From: Sphingopyxis indica
GTDB taxonomy: Bacteria > Pseudomonadota > Alphaproteobacteria > Sphingomonadales > Sphingomonadaceae
DNA: 64,000 nt
Reading direction: 5' to 3'
Assembly: GCF_900188185.1 (NCBI RefSeq)
Contig: NZ_FZPA01000008.1
Span: 62,001-126,000 of the forward strand
Shown: one piece after another, positions 17,201 to 25,380 of the stretch
How positions within the stretch are numbered: the stretch's first letter is position 1
Layout of the letters: each line of letters starts with the position of its first letter
Notes under the pieces: model-generated
Seen by the model: the letters and a program-made list of their open reading frames with translations, nothing else
Database searches by the model: none
What the model was told of the DNA's origin: nothing
Made by a program: the position numbers and the translations under genes

Positions 17201-18273
17201 CGATCGGCGGCGATCAGGATGGCATCGGGCGATGCCGCCGCGAGGCGGACGAGGGCGTCTGCATCGGTTGCGAGCACGGCACGATCATGCAAGACACCGG
17301 CGGTGCCATCGGGTTCGAGCAGGGCGCGAGCGAGAAAAGCCAATGCCTCGTCCGCCGAATCCGCCACGATCACAAACGGATGCTCGTTGTTGCCTTCGAT
17401 CCAGTTCACCAGCGTCTGGCGCCGTTCCTTGATTGCTTCATCGAAGAGCAGGGGCGACAGCTTTGGCGAAGTCGATTCCGTCCAGCGCCTCCAGCATTCG
17501 GCAACGGGAACAATACCGTCCAGGCTTCGGCCCAGTTCGCGGGCGAACCAGAGTTGGGTTGTTGCCGAGCGTTCAAGCCATTGCTCAAGATCTACCGCGT
17601 CATAGGCGCGTACGTCGCGCCACTGTCCAAGGCTGCGCTGCTTGGCAACCCACGCCTCCTTGCCCTGCCAGTTCTGGGCCGTCACGAAGACGAATGTCAT
17701 TGCTGCCCGCTCGGATGCCGGGAGCTTGGAACGCGCTTGAATATCGCGATTCGGCTTGCCGGGCAGATCGCCTGATACCGACAGCTCCCAGCCGGCCTTT
17801 CTATCAGGTACCCAATGGCCGGGACTATCGACTTGCGTCGATCCATCCCAGCCCTTGCGTTCGCCCGCATCATAGCCGGGAAAATCGACTTTCGCCGCAG
17901 GGTCGACATCGGCATGAACCAGGCGCCGCACGAGGACAGGGAGGTGAGTGCGCGCTTCAATCGTGCCCGCCCAATTGGCGATTTCTGTCGATGTGATCTT
18001 GAGATAGCCGGCAGCCTCCTGTCGCGCCGCGCGGACCTCTGTTGCCGCTTTCTCCGCCTGCTCTTCGAGCTCCGCTTGCCGCCGGATAAGCATGTTTGCA
18101 TCGGCACCGAAGGTGCGTTCAAGCTTCAACGCCATATCGCGCGAGAGCTTAGCCTTGCCGTTCAGGAGATTGGACAAAGCGGGCCTGCCCACCCCGAGTT
18201 GGCGCGCGGCATTGCTGACCGATAGGTCAGCGGGCAGAATCTTTTCTCTGATATAGGGACCTATCGAATCCAC
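14227..18273 (-). CDS. giant HTH protein with nuclease-like domain, candidate defence effector
   Basis: The protein has 1348 residues from a GTG at 18273. Residues ~8-60 are a HigA/Xre-like helix-turn-helix (LSVSNAARQLGVGRPALSNLLNGKA) followed by a coiled coil. Residues ~95-235 (GYDAGERKGWDGS, then KAGWELSVSGDLPGKPNRDI, TFVFVTAQNW, VDLEQWLE) resemble a restriction-endonuclease-like fold found at the N-terminus of large anti-phage proteins. The following ~1000 residues are helical and repeat-like; at the place where a STAND NTPase P-loop could lie (FVIVADSADEALAFL) no GxGK is seen. It diverges from the SIR2 gene. A direct repeat overlaps its start codon, suggesting autoregulation. Confidence 0.6.
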   Translation of the reverse strand: MDSIGPYIREKILPADLSVSNAARQLGVGRPALSNLLNGKAKLSRDMALKLERTFGADANMLIRRQAELEEQAEKAATEVRAARQEAAGYLKITSTEIANWAGTIEARTHLPVLVRRLVHADVDPAAKVDFPGYDAGERKGWDGSTQVDSPGHWVPDRKAGWELSVSGDLPGKPNRDIQARSKLPASERAAMTFVFVTAQNWQGKEAWVAKQRSLGQWRDVRAYDAVDLEQWLERSATTQLWFARELGRSLDGIVPVAECWRRWTESTSPKLSPLLFDEAIKERRQTLVNWIEGNNEHPFVIVADSADEALAFLARALLEPDGTAGVLHDRAVLATDADALVRLAAASPDAILIAADRETELAASSFTRRNRVIVVRPRTSVENDADLTLQTPSSECFGMALEDMGVEEHLREQLSDESGLSPTILRRRLALTPELRLPYWASEKALLRKLMPMLLAGAWNRTVEADRMLVAELAGKSFEEVEEELIDLLSLPEAPVWAIGNYRGLVSRKDALFTAGAALNQDDIDRFFEVAEFILSEDDPALDLPPEERWSANIYGKKRDISGSMRAAVSELLVLFAVYGDRVLGSQVNPVGIRVDALVSRLLHAVEARKWLSQQSDLPLLAEASPRAFLEAVELDLRSDDPQLLAMLRPVKSGGFDSPDRTGLLWALEVIAWNEAHLFRVARVLARLCEVPINDNWVNKPENSMESLVRSWLPQTAANIDQRLALLDMIVREFPLVGWNLCKAQIETGHRSASPNATPRWRTDAAGAGGATYDEDYRMRRHALDLMLDWRWLDLSQLSDLISESAEMTNKDQLAVWARVQRWIDNGPSDEERATLREHMRRSVLSRRNRKKVRTGNVDKIRRAIFEALAPDDLVERHRWLFAEQWVSESGDDIWDDDFDYNKHEAHIDALRRSAIAEIRDGLCFDGVGRLLSSVNAWHTVGHYLCKLTPDGERADLVATILARLESSNERYWIGCLQGVLQALADDEREVILRTLVPGLDDAAALTLVKYAPFEGSTWSLLTELRPDLQVPYWREVVPYGWRQSESELNLCVERLLDVDRPISAFNSMSHEFKRLDGAILARLMKALIQPTEELEREVQINAGAISDALDALQASGAASVAELAQYEYLFINALTHSRHGIPNLELRIEEAPADFVQLVSLLYRRDDSGEDPPELRIPEGRDMQAIGSNVYRVLDKLKRTPGTQDDGTVDSTALLAWLVDVRERLRLVGRSNVGDSQIGQLLGRTGPGADGIWPNEAVRDALEACGNDRMIRGMEIGLHNSRGATWRGPGGGQERNLASKYRAFSRQMQVDYPITSRMLEQVAQSYDGQAEWHDTDEAVRKRLRRR

Positions 18274-18307
18274 GCTACACCGCGTATCCTGTATTGCAGA
18301 CGCTACA
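18272..18307. promoter_or_regulatory. ACGCTACA direct repeat at the giant HTH gene start
   Basis: ACGCTACA occurs at 18272-18279 and again at 18300-18307, 28 bases apart; the first copy overlaps the GTG start codon on the minus strand. Such placement fits binding by the gene's own HigA-like domain to block transcription or translation. Confidence 0.4.
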
Positions 18308-18353
18308 GTTATCGTCTATCAGGTGCCTGCCGTCAATGGAAATAGCTGATCCC

Positions 18354-18506
18354 ATGAGCAATATGACGCTGCGCCTGGGCCTGAGCCAGGGCCAACATCC
18401 GCAGGCCTCTTTGGTTATCCGCGCGGCGATCGAAGCTGGGCGCATCAAGCCGTTGGCACAGGACCAAGGTCGCCGCAATGCGCGCTATATTCCCTTCTGG
18501 GCGTAA
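18354..18506 (+). CDS. short ORF, possible remnant of a larger protein's C-terminus
   Basis: This 50-residue frame reads MSNMTLRLGLSQGQ, then ASLVIRAAIEAGRIKPL and a terminal RNARYIPFWA. The helix plus the aromatic PFWA ending recalls the C-terminal winged-helix tails of larger ATP-binding or Fic-like proteins, so it may be the relic of a gene replaced by the defence island. No clear ribosome site is visible. Equally it may be the small first gene of the SIR2 operon. The assignment is tentative. Confidence 0.3.
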   Translation: MSNMTLRLGLSQGQHPQASLVIRAAIEAGRIKPLAQDQGRRNARYIPFWA

Positions 18507-18602
18507 GCCATCAAACTCGCGCGTCCGCGCCGCTCACACGCCGAACGGCGGAGCCCGGCGCAATGCAAGCTCGCCCGCCCGGGCAGGCAAGGATACATAG
18601 GA

Positions 18603-21600
18603 ATGCGGTTCATCGCCGACGGTCCATCGCTCCCGGACGAGCTGCTCACCGCACGCGATGCTGGTCAAGTGCTCTTTTTCTGCGGCGCCGGAGTATCGCA
18701 GGCCAAGGCCGGCCTCCCCAATTTCGCGACGCTCGCCGGGAAGGTATTGACCTTGCTCGGATCCGCCCTCGATAGCCCCGCACGCCGCCTGTTTCAGAGC
18801 GCGCAAGCCTTCGAGGAAGCGAGCGGGCTCACCGGCCTCGTCGCCACGGACCGCATCTTCGGGATGCTCGAACGCGAGTTCGAGCCGAGCGAAGTCCGCG
18901 AGGCGGTCGCCTTGGCGCTAAAGCCCGAGCCTGGCTATGGGCTCGATGCCCATCGGACAGTGCTCGATCTAGCCCGCACGCGATCAGGCGTTGCACGTCT
19001 GGTCACCACCAATTTCGACCTGTTGTTCGAGGAATGCGATCCGACGCTGGAAAGCAGCAATCCGCCCCGGCTTCCAGACCCAGGGCGCGAGCTCGATTTT
19101 CGCGGAATCGTGCATATCCATGGCCGGGTCGATCCCGACTATCGACGTGCCTGCGACGATGAATTCGTGTTGTCGAGCGCCGACTTCGGCCGGGCCTATC
19201 TCGCCGATGGCTGGGCAACCCGCTACATTCAGGCGCTGCTCGGCCGCTTCAAGATCGTATTTGTCGGCTATTCCGCCGATGACCCGCCGGTGCAGTATCT
19301 CCTCGAAGCGCTCAATCGATCCGAGGATCGGCCAAATGGACTCTATGCCTTTCAGGCTGGTGAGATCGCCCAGGCGACCGAGCAATGGGCGCATAAGGGC
19401 GTCTGCCCGCTCCCCTATTCCAGCGCGAACCAGCATGCAGCTCTATGGGATACATTGGGGGCATGGGCTGAGCGCGCCCGCGATGTCGATGGCTGGCACC
19501 GCCAAGTGATCGCAGCCGGCGTTACCGGCCCGGAAGCTGCCTTGCCATACCAGCGTGGTATAATGGCGCACATCGCGGCCACCACAGCGGGCGCACGCCA
19601 TCTTGCTGGTGCTGCCGAGCCGCCCGCGGCGGAGTGGCTCGCGATGCTTGATCCGGCAATGCGTTATGGCCAGCCCGGCCAGCTTTATCTCTATGACGAC
19701 ACAAGCGAGCGCTTCGACCCGTTCGACGCGTTCGGTCTCGATTCGGATGAGGCCCCCGAAGCCGCAGATCCTGACGACCGATTTGCCAGTCGGAAGGTTC
19801 CATCGGGAGCATGGGACGGCTTCGCATCGACAGACGAAGATCGCCGTGACCTGCCTGAAACCGGCGCGGGAAGGTTTCGTGGCAGCGGAGCGGATCAGCC
19901 CGCGAAGCTGCCAATCCGGCTATGGCACCTTGGCGTCTTTCTGCAGAAAGTTGCGCACCAGCCTGCTGCCTTGTGGTGGGCCGCACATCAAGGCCAGCTG
20001 CATTCGCACATCCAGCAGCAACTGGAATGGTCGTTGCGCCGCGAAGCAGCGCGCTATCCGCCCGTCATGCGCGATGGTTGGCGCGCTTTGCTCGCGGCCT
20101 GGCAACAGGGTGCGGTGGACCCGGACCGCGTGCGATATGATGTGGAAGAGCGCGCCAAACTCGAAGGCTGGTCATCAAGTCTCGTTCGCACATTGCTCGA
20201 TTGCTACCGCCCGATCCTCGAGGTTAAGCCCGCCTTCGGCGTGCGCGCACCGGCCATGCGCGAGGATCTGACTCTAGGTGAAATGGTGCACGTCGGTGTC
20301 GAATATCCGCGCCCGCATGAGCCCCTCGCCATTCCAGACGAGCATGTCTCCTATGGAGTGAGCTTGTTTCGTCAGCATATCGAGCATGCGATCGTTCTCG
20401 AAGGCGAGGTGCGCGGGCGCGATCGGATCTTCTTCGATTCCACAAGAGCGGATGACGGCAAGGAACTGAGCGAGGACGAGTACGGATTTACCGGGCATCT
20501 TGTTGCCTTCACCAATCTTGTCCTGCGTCTGGCCGCTGTCGATCGCGACGCCGCGCGCCGCGAGGTTTTGCAATGGCCTGTAGGCGCCAACGAGGTATTC
20601 ACTCGCCTGCGGATCTGGGCTGCCGGACATGCCGAGCTGGTCGATCCGACAGAGGCCGGCGAGATCTTTCGCTCACTGGACGAGGAATCATTCTGGTCAG
20701 ACCAGCACGAACGCGACCTTCTCTATGCCCTGCGTGACCGGTGGTCTGAGCTGGAAGCCAGCGACCGGTCAGCTATCGAGGGCAGGCTCCTCACCGGAAA
20801 CTTTCCCTGGTCCGAGCCGCGCGCTGACGAGGCCGTGGTTAATGCGCATTATCGCTTGAACCGCCTGCAATGGCTGCGCGACAATGGGATCACATTCGGT
20901 TTTGATTTCGAGACGGAGATAGCGAAGCTGCGAACCATTGCGGCGGATTGGGAGCCGCGCTTTGCCGGTCAAGCAGCGCGGCGACAGGTTGGCGAGGCCT
21001 ATACGATCGAAACCGATACCGATCCCGCAGCCCTCGCCGACCTGCCTCTGGGCGAGATACTCCCGGCCGCCGCCGAGGTTGAAGGACGGGATTTCTACGA
21101 GCGCGTTCGGCGCGCTCCCTTTCGGGGCTTGACCGAAACGCAGCCCATACGCGCGCTCGGCGCCCTGACGAACGCAATGCGGAACGGGCAGTTTGAGCCG
21201 CATGCCTGGACTTCGCTGCTCAATGCCAGGGGTGAGAAACTGTCGCGACCACGCATGCTGACGGCCATAGGCCATCGCCTTGCGCGGCTCGATCTTGACC
21301 AGATCGATGCGCTCAAGCACCCCATTTCCGAATGGCTTCGTGACCATGGCGAAATCTTGCACGCCCGGCTCCCGGAGGTCTTCGACCTGGTGTGGAACGC
21401 CTTGATTGCGGCGCTGGCGGCCCATCCGTCGCCACCGAAATTTCGCCGGCCTGATGCGAGTTGGGTCGATGACGGGCTCAATCGCCCCGCAGGCCGGATG
21501 GTCGATGCGATGCTGAAAGATCCTGCCAAGGCAAATTTCGCGGCCGGAGCGGGTCTACCCGCTTCCTGGCGGAGCCGATTCGACCAGTTGCTCGCGCTCC

Positions 21601-22394
21601 CGCCGGATCATCGGCATCACGCGATTGCCATGATCACGCCGCGCCTGAACTGGCTCTTCAATATCGATCCCGAATGGGTCGAGGCCCGGCTTCTCGACCT
21701 CGCCGACCAGACGAATGCGGACGCCGAAGCTTTTTGGGGCGGCTATTTCTGGGGCGCGCGCACGCCGCAGCTCCCACTCTATCAGCGTCTCAAACCCTTT
21801 TTCTTCGCGCTGGCACGAAACGGTGTGAAGCGACGCGACCATGCCAACAAGCTCGCTGGCATGCTGCTGGCGGGCTGGGGCGGAGAGGAGGAAGCCCAGG
21901 AACCCGAGCGTCTGATACCCGACGTCGAATTGCGCGAAATTCTGATTCACGCCGATGAGGAGTTGCGCGCGCAGATGCTTGGCTATCTGGAGCGCTGGGC
22001 GCGCGAACCCAATTCGCGATGGCTCGATCGCGTTATCCCCTTCCTGCTCAAGGTCTGGCCGCGTCAGAGCGCCATCCGCACCCAGCGGATTTCGAGAAGA
22101 CTTACAGAGTTGGCGCTTACCATGCCTGAACTTTTCGCCGACATTGTCGAGATCATCCTGCCTTGGCTGAAGCCGATCCGGGGTTCGGGGCTGCGGCTTG
22201 GTCCATTCCTCATGGGTGAAGATGGTATTGCCCAGCGTTTCCCTGTTCAGTTGCTGGAACTTTTGTGGACGGTTCTCGGCGAGGATCCGCTGGAATGGCC
22301 CTACAAGATCGGCGATCTTTTCGATGCATTGGAGGAGCAAGCAGAGGTTGCGGGCGATCCGAGGCTCGCCGAGCTTCGGAGACGACAGGCATAG
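18603..22394 (+). CDS. SIR2-domain protein, candidate anti-phage NADase
   Basis: The protein has 1263 residues. The first ~260 form a SIR2_2-type domain: FFCGAGVSQAKAGLPNF (NAD-binding GAGxS loop, ~27), LVTTNFDLLFEE (TNxD), IVHIHGRVD (catalytic-type histidine, ~172) and FVGYSADDPPVQYLLEAL. There is no zinc cluster, so deacetylation is unlikely. In defence-associated sirtuins this domain destroys NAD+ when phage is detected. The remaining ~1000 residues are helical, Trp/Arg-rich and not assigned; they would be the sensor. The gene faces the giant HTH gene, and a nuclease-like gene follows on the opposite strand. No membrane segments are seen. Confidence 0.75.
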   Translation: MRFIADGPSLPDELLTARDAGQVLFFCGAGVSQAKAGLPNFATLAGKVLTLLGSALDSPARRLFQSAQAFEEASGLTGLVATDRIFGMLEREFEPSEVREAVALALKPEPGYGLDAHRTVLDLARTRSGVARLVTTNFDLLFEECDPTLESSNPPRLPDPGRELDFRGIVHIHGRVDPDYRRACDDEFVLSSADFGRAYLADGWATRYIQALLGRFKIVFVGYSADDPPVQYLLEALNRSEDRPNGLYAFQAGEIAQATEQWAHKGVCPLPYSSANQHAALWDTLGAWAERARDVDGWHRQVIAAGVTGPEAALPYQRGIMAHIAATTAGARHLAGAAEPPAAEWLAMLDPAMRYGQPGQLYLYDDTSERFDPFDAFGLDSDEAPEAADPDDRFASRKVPSGAWDGFASTDEDRRDLPETGAGRFRGSGADQPAKLPIRLWHLGVFLQKVAHQPAALWWAAHQGQLHSHIQQQLEWSLRREAARYPPVMRDGWRALLAAWQQGAVDPDRVRYDVEERAKLEGWSSSLVRTLLDCYRPILEVKPAFGVRAPAMREDLTLGEMVHVGVEYPRPHEPLAIPDEHVSYGVSLFRQHIEHAIVLEGEVRGRDRIFFDSTRADDGKELSEDEYGFTGHLVAFTNLVLRLAAVDRDAARREVLQWPVGANEVFTRLRIWAAGHAELVDPTEAGEIFRSLDEESFWSDQHERDLLYALRDRWSELEASDRSAIEGRLLTGNFPWSEPRADEAVVNAHYRLNRLQWLRDNGITFGFDFETEIAKLRTIAADWEPRFAGQAARRQVGEAYTIETDTDPAALADLPLGEILPAAAEVEGRDFYERVRRAPFRGLTETQPIRALGALTNAMRNGQFEPHAWTSLLNARGEKLSRPRMLTAIGHRLARLDLDQIDALKHPISEWLRDHGEILHARLPEVFDLVWNALIAALAAHPSPPKFRRPDASWVDDGLNRPAGRMVDAMLKDPAKANFAAGAGLPASWRSRFDQLLALPPDHRHHAIAMITPRLNWLFNIDPEWVEARLLDLADQTNADAEAFWGGYFWGARTPQLPLYQRLKPFFFALARNGVKRRDHANKLAGMLLAGWGGEEEAQEPERLIPDVELREILIHADEELRAQMLGYLERWAREPNSRWLDRVIPFLLKVWPRQSAIRTQRISRRLTELALTMPELFADIVEIILPWLKPIRGSGLRLGPFLMGEDGIAQRFPVQLLELLWTVLGEDPLEWPYKIGDLFDALEEQAEVAGDPRLAELRRRQA

Positions 22395-22460
22395 CCTGAT
22401 GAACGAACGACCAGTTTCGGGAAGCCGATTTCGCCTGCACTACGTCCGCTCTTCAGCGGG

Positions 22461-23159
22461 TCAGGACGTCGCTCCGAAGCGGTGATAGTCCTCTTCATTT
22501 CCTCGGCCCGCCGGTTGTCCGGTGATCTTGCCCCAGGCGCGTCCGATCGCTTCGGCGAGATGCTGCGGTAGGCTTCGATCGCCATCGGGCCGCGAATGCA
22601 AAGACATGAAGCTGTTTGCCCACCGCCGATAAGGCTCCGGCGCCGCGAGAGGGGTTTCGACCAGGAAGAGTTGGTCGATGGAGCGGCACCGATTGTCACG
22701 CATCGCATCGCCCACCAAGGCCACGATCGAATGCCGATCCAGCCGAAATGGCGGGGTGATCAGTGCCAGCAGTCCCATCGCCTCTGGCCGACCCAGCGCA
22801 GCCTTCGTCGCTTTGAGCTGCGCGTTCGCGGCTTTCGCCTCAGCCAAGACCCTTTTACCAGCGATCCGCAGCGTGTTCATGGCGATCGCGGGCGGCAGAT
22901 CGTGCAACTTCACCGTCACTGTGCCGAATATCACCGGTGCACCCATATGCGTATGGCGCAAAAACATCTCGCCAACCGCCTCCGACGTCTCGTCCGATGC
23001 CGCCCGATCTGTGGTGAGCGACTTGACCTCGACGATCACATCGTCCGCCGGGAACAGGATATCAGCGATCTTGCCCGTATAGCCGGGCCTCGTGTGACTC
23101 TCGATCGACTCACCGCCCGCGGCGGTGAGCACTGAAACCATCAGGTCATGCTGGTTCAT
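22461..23159 (-). CDS. PD-(D/E)XK nuclease-like protein
   Basis: The protein has 232 residues from the ATG at 23159 (MNQHDLMVSVLTAAGG); an in-frame start at 23264 would add a basic, unlikely extension. Residues ~28-50 contain ADILFPADDVIVEVKSL, an Asp followed by the ExK pattern of PD-(D/E)XK nucleases and restriction-like enzymes. Later segments (LLALITPPFRL, RSIDQLFLVETPL) look like further strands of an alpha/beta fold. The gene converges with the SIR2 gene and ends 66 bases from it, so it may be a third component of the candidate defence block. Substrate and partners are unknown. Confidence 0.55.
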   Translation of the reverse strand: MNQHDLMVSVLTAAGGESIESHTRPGYTGKIADILFPADDVIVEVKSLTTDRAASDETSEAVGEMFLRHTHMGAPVIFGTVTVKLHDLPPAIAMNTLRIAGKRVLAEAKAANAQLKATKAALGRPEAMGLLALITPPFRLDRHSIVALVGDAMRDNRCRSIDQLFLVETPLAAPEPYRRWANSFMSLHSRPDGDRSLPQHLAEAIGRAWGKITGQPAGRGNEEDYHRFGATS

Positions 23160-23437
23160 CCGGCGTTCGCCCTCTTTCCGCGCGGCTTTCCTCCGAAAGG
23201 TGCGATCGAACAACCCCGCAAGACAACGATGAATGGATGACCGGCTTCGGTAAGGCAAGTCCACGCCGCGAAGGACTGCTTTTCGAGCGGGAACCGAAGT
23301 CTACGAACGGTGTAACAGTCATCGATCTTGCTATGTAATGTTGGCTCGCGGCCCTGACGCCCGATAGCCGCCAAGCAATTGGCATAGAACAAATAGAAAA
23401 CAAATCCTTGCGTCCACGCCTCGCCGCAGGCTATCGA

Positions 23438-23656
23438 ATGGCTTCGAAATTCGATCCAAGGATGATGTCCATGGCGTGGAAAAGCGCGCGTAACGCCGAG
23501 ATCGAAAAGCTTCATAGCGAAGGCGCGAGCTATGCCGCGCTGGCCCGTCAGTTCGAATTGTCGCCATCGCGCGTGCAACAGATCATCGCCAACACGAGGC
23601 GCATGCGCAAAAGGCTGCAAGTCCGTCTGGATGCGCCGCTGCGACACACGACATGA
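23438..23656 (+). CDS. sigma-70 region 4-like HTH protein
   Basis: This 72-residue protein starts at the ATG at 23438 (MASKFDPR); the frame is open a little further upstream. The centre, KLHSEGASYAALARQFELSPSRVQQIIANTRRM, is a helix-turn-helix close to the sigma-70 region 4 consensus that reads the -35 element. Without regions 2 and 3 it cannot be a full sigma factor; similar short proteins act as DNA-binding regulators. Its TGA overlaps the ATG of the glycosylase gene (ATGA), so the two are translationally coupled, which may point to regulated expression of the repair enzyme. Confidence 0.6.
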   Translation: MASKFDPRMMSMAWKSARNAEIEKLHSEGASYAALARQFELSPSRVQQIIANTRRMRKRLQVRLDAPLRHTT

Positions 23657-24255
23657 GTGCATTGTTCACGCCCGCTGACGGCAAGCCCCGCTGTCTTTGG
23701 TGCGCGGCGTCACCCGACTACATCGCCTATCACGACCATGAATGGGGCTTTCCGGTCGATGACGATCACCGCCTGTTCGAGAAGCTGAGCCTCGAAGGCT
23801 TCCAGTCCGGCCTGTCGTGGCGCACGATCCTCACCAAGCGTGACAATTTCCGCACCGCCTTTGCCGGTTTCGATTTCTGCAAGGTCGCGACTTTCACCGA
23901 AGCCGATGTCGAGCGGCTGCTCAAGGATGCCGGCATCGTGCGCCATCGCGGCAAGATCGAAGCCACCATCAACAATGCCAGCCGCGCCCAGGAACTGGTG
24001 CGCGAAACAGGCTCGCTTGCCGCTTATGTCTGGAGCTTCGAACCACGAGGCGAGGACGCTCCCTATCTCGCTTCGACCTCACCGGCGTCCGTTGCCATGT
24101 CGAAGGATCTGAAGAAGCGTGGATGGGCCTTTGTCGGCCCGACCACGGTCCATGCCTTCATGCAGGCCATGGGCCTCATTAACGATCATGCCGAGGGCTG
24201 CGTCACCCGCGCGAAAGTCGAGCAGGTGCGGGCCGGATTCGTTCGGCCGGGCTGA
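23653..24255 (+). CDS. tag: DNA-3-methyladenine glycosylase I
   Basis: The protein has 200 residues, close to the family's ~190. It removes 3-methyladenine from alkylated DNA in base excision repair. Cys14, His27, His179 and Cys183 match the zinc-binding set known in E. coli Tag; surrounding motifs are RCLWC, YHDHEWG, FEKLSLEGFQSGLSWRTIL and INDHAEGC. The Glu and Trp residues in EGFQSGLSW line the base pocket in the family. All key residues are present, so the enzyme should be active. It looks like a chromosomal repair gene picked up as cargo. Confidence 0.92.
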   Translation: MSALFTPADGKPRCLWCAASPDYIAYHDHEWGFPVDDDHRLFEKLSLEGFQSGLSWRTILTKRDNFRTAFAGFDFCKVATFTEADVERLLKDAGIVRHRGKIEATINNASRAQELVRETGSLAAYVWSFEPRGEDAPYLASTSPASVAMSKDLKKRGWAFVGPTTVHAFMQAMGLINDHAEGCVTRAKVEQVRAGFVRPG

Positions 24256-24688
24256 TAGCATCAGCATTGCGTCACTACCCGGCGCAGCGGCAAGGAGCCA
24301 CACGGCCGCTGCGTTGGGCGCAGAGCGATCCGGGGACTCGGCCTCGGGTTGCAGAATCAAAACATCGTAGCATCCCGCTCGATCCGTAGCGTATGGTGTA
24401 GCTGGCACGGACGGGCCTCGAGCAGGGTGCAATGGGGCGTCGGCGCGAATGATCGGAGGTAGCGAACCGTCAGTACCCGCCTTCACCGGCAAGCTATGGC
24501 CAAGCGATGGCTCTTCCGGATGCTGGAGACCGCCCCCTCCTTGTCGCCTGCATGCGATCTTCGGCCGCCTAATGCCGTCAACCCCGCGAGGGGGTTCCCC
24601 TACGCTTGCGCTACGGTGACGTCGGCAACCGGGCTCTCCTTTGGGCGCCATCGGGGATGGTCCCCGAGCAACCGAAGGAGTTTTTGTC
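24256..24688. other. intergenic region and leader of the first DUF736 gene
   Basis: No supported gene is visible in these 433 bases. Just before the DUF736 ribosome site is a perfect hairpin, TCGGGGA (24651-24657), loop TGG, TCCCCGA (24661-24667), followed by GAAGGAG. It may modulate translation or mRNA stability. Confidence 0.45.
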
Positions 24689-25009
24689 ATGGCCACTATC
24701 GCTAACCTCACCGTGAAGAACGACGGCAGCCTCGAAGGCACGCTCGCCACCCTCACCGTTTCGGCGCCGATCGCCATCATCCCCAACGCCCGCAAGGCCA
24801 AGGAATCCGAACCCGATTATCGCATCATCAGCCGCAAGAACGGCTTCGAGCTGGGCGCAGGCTGGAACCGCTTCTCGCAGAATACTGGCGCCGAATATGT
24901 CTCGGTCTCGCTCTCCGCGCCCGAGTTCGGTACCATCTACGGCAATATCGCCAACGCGCCCGGCGACGACCCGACGAAGAAGGTCATCATCTGGAATCCG
25001 CCGGCCTGA
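24689..25009 (+). CDS. DUF736 family protein (first of three)
   Basis: The protein has 106 residues. The ATG at 24689 follows GAAGGAGTTTTTGTC. The sequence begins MATIANLTVKNDGSLEGTL, contains SEPDYRIISRKNGFELGAGWNR and ends with EYVSVSLSAPEFGTIYGNIA...VIIWNPPA, the classic DUF736 layout of a small beta-rich protein. DUF736 genes accompany conjugative transfer loci throughout Alphaproteobacteria; the function is unknown. This copy is well separated from the other two and ends at its own terminator, so it is probably monocistronic and well expressed. Confidence 0.85.
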   Translation: MATIANLTVKNDGSLEGTLATLTVSAPIAIIPNARKAKESEPDYRIISRKNGFELGAGWNRFSQNTGAEYVSVSLSAPEFGTIYGNIANAPGDDPTKKVIIWNPPA

Positions 25010-25018
25010 TCCGGCTCC

Positions 25019-25052
25019 GGCCCCGCTCTCGGGCGGGGCCAATCCCCTTTTT
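25019..25052 (+). terminator. intrinsic terminator after DUF736
   Basis: GGCCCCGC (25019-25026) pairs with GCGGGGCC (25033-25040) across a 6-base loop; AATCCCC then TTTTT follow. It ends the first DUF736 transcript and separates it from the convergent HU gene. Confidence 0.75.
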
Positions 25053-25104
25053 CCACGTTCAGCAGATGCGGGACAGGCCCGAGCCTGTCCCGGCATTACT
25101 GTGT

Positions 25105-25380
25105 TTACCCGTTGAGCTTGTCCTTCACCGCCTTGGCGGGCGCGAAGGTCAGCTTCTTCGACGCAGCGATCTGGATGGTCTCGCCGGTCGAAGGATTGCG
25201 GCCTTCACGCGCCGGGCTGTCCTTTACCTTGAATTTGCCGAAGCCGTTCAGCGAGATTTCCTCGCCCTTCGCTGCGGCGTCCGCGATGGCGGCGAAGACG
25301 CCATCGACATATTTGCGCGCATCGGACTTGGAAATGCCGTTCGAGGCGGCAAGGGCGTCGGCTAGGTCACTATTGTTCAC
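25105..25380 (-). CDS. HU-family DNA-binding protein
   Basis: This 91-residue protein starts at the GTG at 25380, chosen because GGAG lies 8 bases upstream; an upstream in-frame ATG would add 15 atypical residues. NNSDLADALAASNGISKSDARKYVDGVF forms the helical dimer base, ISLNGFGKFKVKDSPAREGRNPSTGE is the beta arm with the RNPxTG tip that intercalates in DNA, and IAASKKLTFAPAKAVKDKLNG closes the protein. This is a complete HU-type histone-like protein that bends DNA. On mobile elements such copies assist replication, packaging or silencing. The length is standard. Confidence 0.92.
   Translation of the reverse strand: MNNSDLADALAASNGISKSDARKYVDGVFAAIADAAAKGEEISLNGFGKFKVKDSPAREGRNPSTGETIQIAASKKLTFAPAKAVKDKLNG

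Noticed and set aside
24079-24801. A 240-codon minus-strand frame across the tag-DUF736 gap
   Set aside because: It overlaps both tag and the DUF736 gene and has random-looking Pro/Arg/Ser composition without a ribosome site.
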